Origin: Rhizobium sp. Q54
GTDB lineage: Bacteria; Pseudomonadota; Alphaproteobacteria; Rhizobiales; Beijerinckiaceae
DNA: 24,583 nucleotides
Direction: 5' to 3'
Assembly (NCBI GenBank): GCA_945901195.1
Contig: CAMDKB010000010.1
Span: forward strand, 1-24,583
Of this stretch, positions 7,869 through 15,792 are shown piece after piece (the first letter of the stretch is position 1; the number at the start of each line of letters is the position of its first letter). Below the pieces are notes generated by a model. That model saw only the letters and a list, made by a program, of their open reading frames with translations, made no database searches and was not told the origin of the DNA. The translations under genes and the position numbers were made by a program.

Positions 7869-8690
7869 ATGAGACTGGGCGTCATCGGGTACGGAACCAT
7901 CGTGACGCTCGCCTTGCAGACATTGGCGCGAGAGTTGACTCGACCTTTGCCTCTGATCTGCGTTTTGGCAAAGGCGGAAGGCGTTGAACGCGCGCAGGCA
8001 ATGCTCGATTCAATTGGACAAAGCCTTGCGCTATCGGCCTTTGTGACCGCAGACTTAAATGCGTTCCTTGCCCAGCAGCCCCATCATGTCGCCGAGGCGG
8101 CGGGACACGAGGCGCTGCAAGTCGCGGGCGAAAAAATTTTGGACGCAGGGATTGGTCTTTCCATCTCGTCTGTCGGGGCGCTTGCAGATCAAGCCTTGCG
8201 AACCGCGCTTGATCAAGCGTCACAGCGAAGCGGTGCGCATTACGCACCTATAGCCGGGGCTATTGGCGGGCTCGATATTCTTGCAGCGGCAAAACTCTCC
8301 GGGCTTGAGAGTGTCGTCTACACAGGCAGCAAACCGCCGAAAGCCTGGAAAGGCACACGCGCCGAAAAGTTCGCAGGTCTTGATGAACTTGAGAGCGAGC
8401 TTGTGTTTTTTGATGGATCCGCTGGCCAGGCGGCGCGGGAATATCCTCAAAACGCCAATGTGGCCGCAACTCTGGCGCTGGCGGGCCTCGGCTTTGAAGC
8501 AACGCGGGTGCGGCTGATCGCTGACCCCACTATCACGCGCAATGTTCACGAAGTCGCGGTGTGTGCTGCCTGCGCCAACTTTTCGTTCCGCATCGAAGGT
8601 CACGCCGCGCCTGACAATCCCAAGACCTCGCTGACGGTGGCCTATTCGTTGGCGTCAAGACTTCTGCAACTGGTTCATAAAAACAACTGA
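7869..8690 (+). CDS. Aspartate dehydrogenase (NadX-like)
   Basis: A 273-residue NAD(P)-dependent L-aspartate dehydrogenase. The N-terminal Rossmann motif is G-V-I-G-Y-G-T-I (4-11). Family signatures are A-E-A-A-G-H (75-80), S-I-S-S-V-G-A-L-A (98-106), the block P-I-A-G-A-I-G-G-L-D (127-136) continuing to Y-T-G-S-K-P-P-K-A-W-K-G-T, N-A-N-V-A-A-T-L-A-L-A-G-L-G (195-208) and catalytic His227 in N-V-H-E-V. The product iminoaspartate either hydrolyses to oxaloacetate or enters NAD synthesis. No nadA or nadC is adjacent, so an amino-acid catabolic role beside Bug and cupin genes is more likely. Only a weak SD (AAGGCG) precedes the ATG; the gene may once have been co-transcribed with the cupin remnant, which ends 45 bp upstream. 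Confidence 0.93.
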   Translation: MRLGVIGYGTIVTLALQTLARELTRPLPLICVLAKAEGVERAQAMLDSIGQSLALSAFVTADLNAFLAQQPHHVAEAAGHEALQVAGEKILDAGIGLSISSVGALADQALRTALDQASQRSGAHYAPIAGAIGGLDILAAAKLSGLESVVYTGSKPPKAWKGTRAEKFAGLDELESELVFFDGSAGQAAREYPQNANVAATLALAGLGFEATRVRLIADPTITRNVHEVAVCAACANFSFRIEGHAAPDNPKTSLTVAYSLASRLLQLVHKNN

Positions 8691-9025
8691 CAGAATCCCG
8701 GCGCGGACTTTCACGACTGTCCTTCGAATTTTGCCGCTGCGCCCGCGTGGCGTCTCCAAAAGCGAGCGCATCCGCAAGGCGCACGAATTATGCAAACTCA
8801 CCGGGCTCGATGAGCCCTTCGGCGCACGGGACGCGGCTGCTTGTGCCCTGGCATTAGGCTTTAGGGAATATCCTCTAATGGCAGACTTCTTTCATCTCGC
8901 CATGTTTGCGGGCCAGAAAGGTCGCAGAGGCGTGTAAAAGACAGCTTGCTGCCGTCATGCGGCTGGAAACTTATAGCTCCGGCCTGTAAAACGAACGCAG
9001 TCAGCGCCGCGGCGCCGGACGGTGA
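8691..9025. other. Intergenic stretch with one weak open frame
   Basis: No recognisable gene, terminator or repeat was found between the aspartate dehydrogenase and the LptF-like gene. The only candidate is the 68-codon frame at 8731-8937, listed separately with low confidence. The promoter of the LptF-like gene should lie near 8940-9025, but no convincing -35/-10 pair is visible. Confidence 0.35.
8731..8937 (+). CDS. Possible small hypothetical protein (68 codons)
   Basis: The frame starts at TTG 8731 and stops at 8937. Codon choice (many GCG, GGC, CTC, CGC codons) resembles the neighbouring genes, and the frame stays open upstream to the end of the aspartate dehydrogenase gene without another start codon. 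The product would be mixed, with a basic start and an F-R-E-Y-P-L-M-A-D-F-F-H-L segment near residues 44-56. No family is recognised and no SD is evident. It could be a decayed fragment or a chance frame in GC-rich DNA. Confidence 0.2.
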   Translation: MPLRPRGVSKSERIRKAHELCKLTGLDEPFGARDAAACALALGFREYPLMADFFHLAMFAGQKGRRGV

Positions 9026-10183
9026 ATGAAACCGAGGATGGGAATGGCTACGGCCGAACGTTATATTTTCAGGACGGTGGCGCTGAATTTTATCGCGGCG
9101 CTGTTCGTGCTGACGGCGATGATCTGGGTCACTCAGGCGTTGCGCGAAATTGACCTTGTCACCGGCAAGGGGCAAGCCATTCTCGTATTTTTTTCCCTTA
9201 CCCTGATGACGATCCCTTCGTTGCTTTTCATTCTCGCGCCCGTCGCCCTGCTGATTGCAGTCGTCAATGTTCTGACAAGGCTCAACAGCGACAGCGAGCT
9301 TATCGTCATGAGTGCTGCCGGTATGTCTCCGGCCAGACTGGTCCGTCCCTTCGTTCTGCTGTCGCTGCTTGTCACGATGTTTGTCGGGTCGGTATCGCTG
9401 TGGGCCATGCCCGCAAGTTTCCGCAACATACGTGACCTCATTTCCAAAATTCGTGCAGATGTTTTGACCCGAATTGTCCGCGAAGGTCAGTTCACGACGT
9501 TGGATCAGGGTGTCGTATTTCACTATCGCGAACGCGGACCGGGCGGCGCGTTGCTTGGCATATTCATTCAGGACCGGCGCGATCCGGAAAAGCTCAATAC
9601 CTACATCGCGGAGACGGGCGCCACGATAGAAAGCGGCGCACAAAGCTATTTGCTGCTGGAAAAAGGCAGCCTGCAACGGGCCTCGCGCGGTGAAAAGGAT
9701 CCGGCGATCGTGCAATTTGAACGCTATGCGATCGATCTCGCCCAGCTTGGTTCAGAAGGCCAGGAAGCGCCGCTCAAACCTCGCGAATGGCGGACAACCG
9801 ATCTTTTCCGCATGAAGCCCGGCGACAAGGCTGTGGGAGCCAATTATGGCCGGCTGCGGTCTGAACTTCATGATCGCATTTCCGGTCCTCTCTATGCGTT
9901 TGCGTTCGCTCTTTTGGGTTTTGCTGCGCTCGGGCGGCCGCAAACCACCCGGCAAGGACGCGGCTATGCCATCATGACCGCTGTGGCACTGGCAACAGCA
10001 ACACGTGCGGCGGGGTTCATGGTCCTGGGCTTGACGGGGCGTTCCCCTGCCCTCGCGCCGATCATTTATGTTGTGCCAGTGGTTACAATAGCCCTGACAT
10101 TTCTGGCGATATTCCTGCCAAACCTGTTCCGGCTTCCACGTCTGCGCTGGCCTCGGGGCAAGCTGGCCGCTGCTAGAAGCTGA
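9026..10183 (+). CDS. lptF: LptF/LptG-family lipopolysaccharide export permease (LptF-like)
   Basis: A 385-residue inner-membrane permease of the family that, with LptB, extracts lipopolysaccharide from the inner membrane. It starts A-E-R-Y-I-F-R-T-V, has N-terminal membrane helices (roughly 12-34, 50-82 and 100-130) with the family stretch L-N-S-D-S-E-L-I-V-M-S-A-A-G-M-S (about 91-106), a periplasmic beta domain (about 135-270), and three C-terminal helices after E-L-H-D-R-I-S-G-P-L-Y (about 280-372). The sequence is closer to LptF than LptG. Normally lptG follows directly; here a monooxygenase follows, so this permease is unpaired in the window. ATG 9026 is used; ATG 9044 with GAGG just upstream is an equally good start. 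Confidence 0.85.
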   Translation: MKPRMGMATAERYIFRTVALNFIAALFVLTAMIWVTQALREIDLVTGKGQAILVFFSLTLMTIPSLLFILAPVALLIAVVNVLTRLNSDSELIVMSAAGMSPARLVRPFVLLSLLVTMFVGSVSLWAMPASFRNIRDLISKIRADVLTRIVREGQFTTLDQGVVFHYRERGPGGALLGIFIQDRRDPEKLNTYIAETGATIESGAQSYLLLEKGSLQRASRGEKDPAIVQFERYAIDLAQLGSEGQEAPLKPREWRTTDLFRMKPGDKAVGANYGRLRSELHDRISGPLYAFAFALLGFAALGRPQTTRQGRGYAIMTAVALATATRAAGFMVLGLTGRSPALAPIIYVVPVVTIALTFLAIFLPNLFRLPRLRWPRGKLAAARS

Positions 10184-10269
10184 TATCCCGGTGCACTGGC
10201 TGCTGCATCTTCCCTTGTTCCCGAGATAGCCCTATTCTGTAGCTTCGCGAATTCAAAAGGAGGTCTGTC

Positions 10270-11619
10270 ATGGCCAAAAGGCAGTTGCATCTTGGCGCAT
10301 TCATGCGCCCGGCCAATATCCATACTGGCGCGTGGCGCTATCCGGGCGCCTGGCCCGATGTCAATTTCAATTTCTCGAAAATTCAGCAACTGACCCAGAA
10401 ACTGGAAGCGGGCAAATTCGACAGCTTCTTCATGGCCGATCACATGGCAGTGCTGAACATGCCATTCAAGGCTTTGCGGCGCAGCCATACGATCACATCT
10501 TTCGAGCCATTCACGTTGTTGTCGGCGCTCGCCGTTTCAACGTCACGTATCGGACTGGCGGCAACGGCATCGACAACATACGACCAAGCCTATCATATCG
10601 CCCGGCGCTTCGCCTCTCTCGATCACATCAGCAATGGTCGCGCAGCGTGGAATATCGTCACGACGTCCAATCCAGATGCGGCCATGAATTTCGGCCAGAA
10701 GGAACATATGGACCATGCCATTCGCTACCGCCGCGCGCGCGAATTCTATGATGTCGTGACCGGGCTTTGGGACAGCTTTGCCGACGACGCCATCGTGCGA
10801 GATGTGGAAAGCGGCATTTTCTCCGATCCCGATAAAATCCATGTTCTCGATCATCATGGCGAGTTTCTGGATGTGCGGGGACCGTTGAATATCGCGCGGC
10901 CTGTGCAGGGTTGGCCCGTGATCGTGCAGGCTGGCGCATCAGAAGCGGGCAGGCAACTGGCAGCCGAGACGGCGGAAATGATCTTTACATCGCTGCCCAA
11001 TATTGACGCGGCGCGTGCGTTTTTTGCGGATGTGAAGGGGCGCGCGGAAAAGCTGGGTCGCAATCGCGATCACATCAAGATCTTGCCCGCCTGCATGGTC
11101 ATTCTCGGCGACACCAAGGAAGAAGCGCTGAAAAAGCGGGCGGTTCTGGACAGTCTGGTGCATGAGGATTCCTGCCTGCCTTCGCTCTCGATCGCGCTTG
11201 GGGTCGACGCGTCGAAATTCGATCTCAACGGGCCGCTGCCAGAAATTCCCGAGACTGAGCAGAGCAAGACGTCACGTGAACGCGCGATCATGATCGCCAA
11301 GCGCGACAATCTCACCGTGCGCCAGCTTGCCCAGCGGATTGGCGGCTATGCCAGCCTTGCAATGGTCGGCACAGTGAAAAGCGTCGCAGACGAAATGGAA
11401 GAATGGCTCACGATGGAAGGGTCTGACGGTTTTACCGTGCAATTCCCCTATCATCCCGGCGGTCTCTACGATTTTGTCGACAACCTTGTTCCGGAGTTGC
11501 AACGGCGCGGCATATTCCGAAAGGAATATGAAGGCGCAACATTGCGCGAGAATCTTGGATTGCCGCGACCAGAGAACAAGTTTTTCACAGGCGCGGCTGC
11601 GAAGGTCGCAGCGCAATAA
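10270..11619 (+). CDS. LLM-class flavin-dependent monooxygenase (NtaA/SnaA/DszA family)
   Basis: A 449-residue flavin-dependent oxygenase of the luciferase-like, two-component type, which uses reduced FMN from a separate reductase. Family features: H-L-G-A-F-M-R-P near residues 6-13, W-R-Y-P-G-A at 22-27, F-D-S-F-F-M-A-D-H around 50-58, S-F-E-P-F-T-L-L-S-A-L-A around 78-89, and S-N-G-R-A-A-W-N-I-V-T-T-S, the signature of the nitrilotriacetate / dibenzothiophene-sulfone / pristinamycin monooxygenase branch. The substrate is not predictable; xenobiotics, sulfur compounds and amines are all used in this branch. An excellent SD (AAGGAGGT) lies 7 bp before ATG 10270. The gene converges on the class II aldolase gene and ends at a perfect-palindrome terminator. 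No flavin reductase is adjacent; one begins at 24181. Confidence 0.93.
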   Translation: MAKRQLHLGAFMRPANIHTGAWRYPGAWPDVNFNFSKIQQLTQKLEAGKFDSFFMADHMAVLNMPFKALRRSHTITSFEPFTLLSALAVSTSRIGLAATASTTYDQAYHIARRFASLDHISNGRAAWNIVTTSNPDAAMNFGQKEHMDHAIRYRRAREFYDVVTGLWDSFADDAIVRDVESGIFSDPDKIHVLDHHGEFLDVRGPLNIARPVQGWPVIVQAGASEAGRQLAAETAEMIFTSLPNIDAARAFFADVKGRAEKLGRNRDHIKILPACMVILGDTKEEALKKRAVLDSLVHEDSCLPSLSIALGVDASKFDLNGPLPEIPETEQSKTSRERAIMIAKRDNLTVRQLAQRIGGYASLAMVGTVKSVADEMEEWLTMEGSDGFTVQFPYHPGGLYDFVDNLVPELQRRGIFRKEYEGATLRENLGLPRPENKFFTGAAAKVAAQ

Positions 11620-11624
11620 ACGCC

Positions 11625-11648
11625 AGCGATGAGCCATGGCTCATCGCT
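11625..11648. terminator. Bidirectional hairpin terminator (24-bp perfect palindrome)
   Basis: A perfect 24-bp palindrome with arms of 12 bases (AGCGATGAGCCA and its complement) lies in the 47-bp gap between two convergent genes, 6 bp after the monooxygenase stop and 19 bp after the aldolase stop. A short T-run follows on the plus strand. Symmetry and position suit a terminator serving both genes. Confidence 0.65.
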
Positions 11649-11666
11649 TTGTAATAAGCGGCTCCA

Positions 11667-12428
11667 TCAGCCGCCCGGGCTTGCCTTGAATGTGGAAGGC
11701 CCAACCACGTCTTCCTTGTCGAGGCAACACGCGCAATAGGTGCGTTTAAAGTTCCGCAGACTGTAGTCAAAGGCGTTATCGTAAAGATCCTGACGCAGCG
11801 ATTTCTTCTGCTTGTCGGCTACATCCTCTTCCTTGACGAAAAGCTGTGGGCCACCCGCCGCCTCCGCGAGCATTTGTGTCTTGCAGGCTTTTTCAAGCTT
11901 CAGCGATATCCACACCGATTCCTGAACGCTCGCGCCGGTGGCGACGATACCGTGGTTGCGTAGAATGAGTGCAGGCCGTTTCTTCAGCGTGCTCGCCACA
12001 GCCTTGCCGCGCTCGCTTGTTGTAATGAGATCGGTCGTCTCTGAAAATACGGGCACACCGCCGTGAAAAACGGTGCCGTCATTGCCTACCGCGCGCAATT
12101 CCCGTCCCAGAGACGAAAAGGCCACTGTATGGATGGGATGTGCATGAACAACTGAATTGATTTCCGGCCGCGCGCGCAACACTTCGGAATGGATAAACAC
12201 TTCGTTGTGGCGATTAGATGCACCGTCGACTTTCATGCCGTCGAGATCGACAGTGATGATGTTCGACTGGCTCATCTCTTCAATACCGATACCGGCAGGC
12301 TTCATCAGGAAGCGGCCGGGATTGTCGGGCAGACGCAAGCTGATATGCCCGGCAACATAATCACCCAGACCCTCCGAATAGAGCACTCGGCCTGCGTCGA
12401 TGAGTTTTTGCTTGAGATCCTCGTACAT
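11667..12428 (-). CDS. Class II aldolase/adducin-domain protein
   Basis: A 253-residue cytosolic protein of the fuculose-aldolase / adducin-head fold. Zinc ligands are present: His95 and His97 in V-V-H-A-H-P and His159 in L-R-N-H-G-I-V-A-T-G, with Glu76 (R-H-N-E-V) at the position of the usual catalytic acid. Members cleave sugar phosphates or decarboxylate/hydrolyse hydroxy acids; no phosphate-specific motif is clear, so the substrate is unknown. A small cysteine cluster, Y-C-A-C-C-L-D, lies near the C-terminus. ATG 12428 is chosen because GGGGA sits 6-7 bp upstream; ATG 12440 or the frame to 12497 are alternatives. A MITE-like repeat ends about 80 bp upstream, so the promoter lies within or beside that repeat. 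Confidence 0.85.
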   Translation of the reverse strand: MYEDLKQKLIDAGRVLYSEGLGDYVAGHISLRLPDNPGRFLMKPAGIGIEEMSQSNIITVDLDGMKVDGASNRHNEVFIHSEVLRARPEINSVVHAHPIHTVAFSSLGRELRAVGNDGTVFHGGVPVFSETTDLITTSERGKAVASTLKKRPALILRNHGIVATGASVQESVWISLKLEKACKTQMLAEAAGGPQLFVKEEDVADKQKKSLRQDLYDNAFDYSLRNFKRTYCACCLDKEDVVGPSTFKASPGG

Positions 12429-12508
12429 GCGTTTCCCCATTTTGTTTATCTGGGTCGCATGATGGAACGGCACAGGACGAAGCGCAAGTGCAGGCACATG
12501 GGGGGATA

Positions 12509-12799
12509 GGAAAATGCAACGCGTAATTTGGTTTCTTCAGACGAATCACAATCGGATATCTCAGAAGTCAAAAATCGATAATCAGCGTTGCGCGCCCTCC
12601 TTCCCCTCCAGGGGAAGGTGCGCCGGCGAAGCCGGGGCAGATGGGGTCTGTCACAACACTGATTATTGAATAGCGCTTGTTACATATAACAAAGTTCAGC
12701 GCCAACCCCATCCGTCACGCTGCGCGTGCCACCTTCCCCTGCAGGGGAAGGATGCCGCCCGGCAATGAGTTTGTATGTGCAGGCGGTCTTCCCCGGACA
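12509..12799. repeat. MITE-like intergenic repeat, copy 1 (left end degenerate)
   Basis: About 290 bp, the same orientation and layout as the copy at 20878-21192; roughly a dozen differences in the central 170 bp when aligned by eye. Parts: an A/T-richer left arm, a near-perfect palindrome at 12599-12618 (CCTTCCCC-TCCA-GGGGAAGG, one arm base changed), a middle segment whose GGATGGG and CCCATCC blocks can pair, a perfect 20-bp palindrome at 12732-12751, and the right terminal repeat CTTCCCCGGACA at 12788-12799. The left terminal repeat seen in copy 2 has been lost or mutated. It contains no coding frame and separates gor from the aldolase gene. Confidence 0.8.
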
Positions 12800-12827
12800 G
12801 TAGCGCGTCTTGCAAGATGAGACACCG

Positions 12828-14204
12828 CTATCGCTCATACCGCGCGGTTCTGGTCCGCATAGTCACAAGTTCTTCCGAAGCCGATGGATGCAGCGCCATC
12901 GTCCCGTCAAAGTCAGCTTTCTTCGCGCCCATCTTTACGGCGATGCCAAGCAATTGCGCCATCTCGCCAGCTTCGTGGCCGAGAATATGAACCCCAAGCA
13001 CTCGATCTGTTTTCGCATTCACGACAATTTTCATGATCGTGCGTTCGTTACGGCCTGAGAGCGTCGCCTTCATCGGGCGGAAGGATGACTTATAGATATC
13101 CACGACATCGCAGTTTGTGCGCGCCTCTTCCTCGCTAATTCCAACTGTCCCGATTTCCGGTGTTGTGAATACAGCGCTGGCGACGTCCTTGTGATCGACA
13201 TGAATATCCTTGCCGCCAAAGACATTGTCTGCGAACGCGTGACCTTCGCGGATCGCGACGGGCGTGAGGTTGATGCGGTCGGTCACATCCCCGACAGCAT
13301 AAATCGATTCAATGTTGGAGCGTGAGGCCCAGTTCACTTTAACCGCGCCATTGGCTTTCAATTCAACGCCTGCCTTTTCCAGACCAAGTCCTTTGGTGTG
13401 GGCATGGCGTCCGGTGGCAGCGAGAACCTGATCCACCTCGCTCATGGCGCCGTCGCTGAGAGACACACGCAGGCCCGCCGCCGTCTTCTCGATTTTTGAT
13501 GGCAACAGGCCGGGCCGCAAATCAACGCCTGCGTGCTTCATCGCGTCGCTGAGCCCCACGCGCATGTCGCCATCAAAGCCGCGCAACACATTGTCCGCTC
13601 GAAACACCTGTGTCACCGCGCTGCCGAGCCGCACGAAGACACTTGCAAATTCCACCGCAATATAGCCGCCGCCGATCACCAGCAGGCGCTTGGGAAACTC
13701 CTTGAGATCGAAAATCTCGTTGGAGCTTATAGCATGCTCCATGCCAGGAATTGGTGGCTCAAGCGCGGGAGAGCCTCCGGTCGCCACCAGAATATATTTG
13801 GCGGTGATGCGACGTCCATCTGCCAGCAAGCGGACGGTGTGCTCGTTCTCGACTTCGGCGCGCGACAGAACAATCTGCACACCGGCTTTTTCCAGATTGG
13901 TATTATAGATGGCGGATAGTCTGGTAATTTCTTTTTCCTTGGCGTCGACCAGCTTGCGCCAGTCAAAGACAGGCTTTGACGGCAAGGTCCAGCCATATCC
14001 CGCAGCGTCCTCGAAATCTTCGGCAAACCGGCTGGCGTAGACGTAGAGTTTTTTCGGCACACAGCCGCGAATGACGCACGTGCCGCCGACCCGAAACTCT
14101 TCGGCGACCATGACCCTGGCGCCATAGCCAGCCGCGATGCGCGCGGCGCGCACGCCGCCCGATCCTGCGCCAATGACGAAAAGATCAACATCGAAACCAG
14201 CCAT
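12828..14204 (-). CDS. gor: Glutathione-disulfide reductase
   Basis: A 458-residue cytosolic FAD/NADPH pyridine-nucleotide disulfide oxidoreductase that regenerates reduced glutathione. It shows the FAD motif G-A-G-S-G-G (12-17), the redox-active pair Cys43 and Cys48 in G-G-T-C-V-I-R-G-C-V-P-K-K-L, the second nucleotide-binding motif G-G-G-Y-I-A-V-E-F-A, the A-V-G-D-V motif before the dimer domain, and the C-terminal catalytic His in H-P-S-A-S-E-E. The V-I-R-G-C spacing fits the glutathione-reductase type rather than lipoamide dehydrogenase. GGGGCAGGG precedes ATG 14204. It is the last of a leftward set rpiA, DUF2059, gor, 131 bp after the DUF2059 stop. The repeat's right end lies 28 bp beyond its stop codon. 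Confidence 0.95.
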   Translation of the reverse strand: MAGFDVDLFVIGAGSGGVRAARIAAGYGARVMVAEEFRVGGTCVIRGCVPKKLYVYASRFAEDFEDAAGYGWTLPSKPVFDWRKLVDAKEKEITRLSAIYNTNLEKAGVQIVLSRAEVENEHTVRLLADGRRITAKYILVATGGSPALEPPIPGMEHAISSNEIFDLKEFPKRLLVIGGGYIAVEFASVFVRLGSAVTQVFRADNVLRGFDGDMRVGLSDAMKHAGVDLRPGLLPSKIEKTAAGLRVSLSDGAMSEVDQVLAATGRHAHTKGLGLEKAGVELKANGAVKVNWASRSNIESIYAVGDVTDRINLTPVAIREGHAFADNVFGGKDIHVDHKDVASAVFTTPEIGTVGISEEEARTNCDVVDIYKSSFRPMKATLSGRNERTIMKIVVNAKTDRVLGVHILGHEAGEMAQLLGIAVKMGAKKADFDGTMALHPSASEELVTMRTRTARYER

Positions 14205-14335
14205 CGCCCTGCCCCTTTGAGCGCATTGCGGTTACCTTTGTACCGAACGCTGCTCCCTTTTTTGTTCTACTCGTTTGCGGACAGAAAAAGCGGATTTGAC
14301 TTTCCCGGCAAACGTCTGTGTCAGCTCAACGCTGA

Positions 14336-14875
14336 TTACATGTCCTTGCCTTTTTTCTTCATCTCGGCGCGGGCGCGGTCCATGATTTCGCCGGTGAGTT
14401 TGCGGTTCCAGTCATCAACAGCGACGACCATCTGATCGATGACCCGTGGCTGCATCTCGACATATTTTTTGCCTGCATCGCTTTTGAAGAATGTCACCGT
14501 CGCCTTCAGATCGGCTTCCGGCAACGCCGCAGCGAAAAGCTTGGCGGTATGGTCGACCATTTCGTCTGTCCGCTTTTCATATTCGGGCAACAACGACTTC
14601 AAAGTGTCTTCGAGATCTTTGCGGATTTCCGGCCGTGTGGGGGTTACGGTGTTATAAATCTGTTGCATGGCGGAGGGAACGAAGGCGTTGAATGTGCGAT
14701 AAATGCCAGAAAGCATCACGACTTCCTTGCCCAGAGCAATCTGCGCCGGGGTGAGCTTATCCAGCGCAAGCGGTGCTTGCGCCGGGGCCTGGCCGGGAGC
14801 CTGTGCGAAAACGGGCGCGGCGAATGTGCAGGCCGAGACGATGGCCAATGCACGCAGGGAGTTGATGAAACGCAA
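14336..14875 (-). CDS. DUF2059 secreted protein
   Basis: A 179-residue exported protein. A signal peptide occupies about residues 1-24 (ending P-V-F-A), followed by a Gln/Ala/Pro-rich stretch with repeated A-Q-A-P and a helical domain typical of DUF2059: a segment with P-E-I-R-K-D-L-E, then A-L-P-E-A-D-L-K-A-T-V-T-F-F-K-S-D-A-G-K-K-Y, the family's best conserved block. The function is unknown; a periplasmic location is inferred. The start is TTG at 14875, chosen because a strong SD (AGGAGA) sits 6-7 bp upstream and the signal peptide begins there. It starts 25 bp after the rpiA stop, indicating one transcript with rpiA and probably gor; this gene order recurs in Hyphomicrobiales (from memory). 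Confidence 0.88.
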   Translation of the reverse strand: MRFINSLRALAIVSACTFAAPVFAQAPGQAPAQAPLALDKLTPAQIALGKEVVMLSGIYRTFNAFVPSAMQQIYNTVTPTRPEIRKDLEDTLKSLLPEYEKRTDEMVDHTAKLFAAALPEADLKATVTFFKSDAGKKYVEMQPRVIDQMVVAVDDWNRKLTGEIMDRARAEMKKKGKDM

Positions 14876-14900
14876 GGGGCTTCTCCTGATTGGGCTGTTT

Positions 14901-15611
14901 TCAGCCGGGATTATCGATGATTTCTACCCCGCCGCTGCTTGCGACGATGATTTTTGTGGCCATACCCAGGAACAAACCGGTCTCCACCACTCCGGGCACA
15001 TTCAACAGCAAGACCGAAAGCTTTTCCGGATGCAATATCCGCCCGAGGGCGCAGTCCAGAATGTAATGCCCGCCGTCAGTGACGAAAACATGGCCTTCGC
15101 CATTCACGCGCAACGTGACAGCCCCGACACAACCAGCCGCTGCGATCGCGCGGCCTACCGCCCTGCGGGTCGCTTCCAGACCGAAAGCATTGACCTCGAC
15201 CGGCAATGGAAATCTGCCGAGCACCGGAACACTTTTAGAGGCATCAGTGATGACGACCATGGCGGTCGAAGCGGCAGCCACTATCTTTTCACGCAGAAGG
15301 GCTCCGCCGCCGCCCTTGATGAGGCGCAATTGCGGGTCGAATTCATCTGCGCCATCGACAGTTAGATCCAGTTCGGGCGATTCATCGAGCGTTGTCAGGG
15401 GAATGCCCAGAGCTTGCGCCTGTTGCCGGGTGCGCTCGGAGGTCGGCACGCAGACGAGGCTGTAGCCTTTTTTCACCAGCTCGGCGACTTCTTCGACGAA
15501 AAAGGCTGCGGTTGAGCCCGTGCCGAGACCCAGCCGCATGCCATCCTTCACCAGCGCGGCGGCGCTGGCAGCAGCGGCTTTCTTGGCGTCGTCGGCATTC
15601 TGGGCGGTCAT
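14901..15611 (-). CDS. rpiA: Ribose-5-phosphate isomerase A
   Basis: A 236-residue cytosolic enzyme interconverting ribose 5-phosphate and ribulose 5-phosphate in the pentose phosphate and Calvin pathways. Motifs: G-L-G-T-G-S-T (28-34) for phosphate binding, P-T-S-E-R-T, the catalytic D-G-A-D-E-F-D (86-92), K-G-G-G-G-A-L-L-R-E-K (99-109), and a late V-E-T-G-L-F stretch. Length is normal. ATG 15611 gives the best agreement with family N-termini; an upstream GTG at 15653 adds 14 residues and cannot be excluded because neither start has a strong SD. It heads the rpiA, DUF2059, gor unit. Confidence 0.93.
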   Translation of the reverse strand: MTAQNADDAKKAAAASAAALVKDGMRLGLGTGSTAAFFVEEVAELVKKGYSLVCVPTSERTRQQAQALGIPLTTLDESPELDLTVDGADEFDPQLRLIKGGGGALLREKIVAAASTAMVVITDASKSVPVLGRFPLPVEVNAFGLEATRRAVGRAIAAAGCVGAVTLRVNGEGHVFVTDGGHYILDCALGRILHPEKLSVLLLNVPGVVETGLFLGMATKIIVASSGGVEIIDNPG

Positions 15612-15792
15612 GATGTCGGCCGTTGGAGAGGCCGGAGACAGCCCGGCTTTCACCCCAAGCTGGTAAAGGCCCGCGCGGCGAGGCGCAAGCCCGTGTCCCA
15701 GGTGACTTGAGGGGGAAAGCTCAATTCAGCCCGGCTCGCCGATGCGACGGGATTACTGCCCATCCCGCCAACGGCGCTGGAAGCGAAGTGAC

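Noticed and set aside
8861..9715. 284-codon minus-strand frame overlapping the LptF-like gene
   Set aside because: Composition is rich in Gln, Asn, His and Arg typical of an antisense shadow; the plus strand encodes a clear LptF-family protein.
12560..12760. CRISPR-like repeat-spacer pattern suggested by recurring CCTTCCCC...GGGGAAGG blocks
   Set aside because: Only two blocks occur per element, they are palindromes, and the same whole unit recurs at 20878-21192; it is a dispersed repeat, not an array.
14261..14300. Possible LexA box near TTTTTTGTTCTACTCG upstream of gor
   Set aside because: The GTTC half-site has no partner at the required seven-base spacing.
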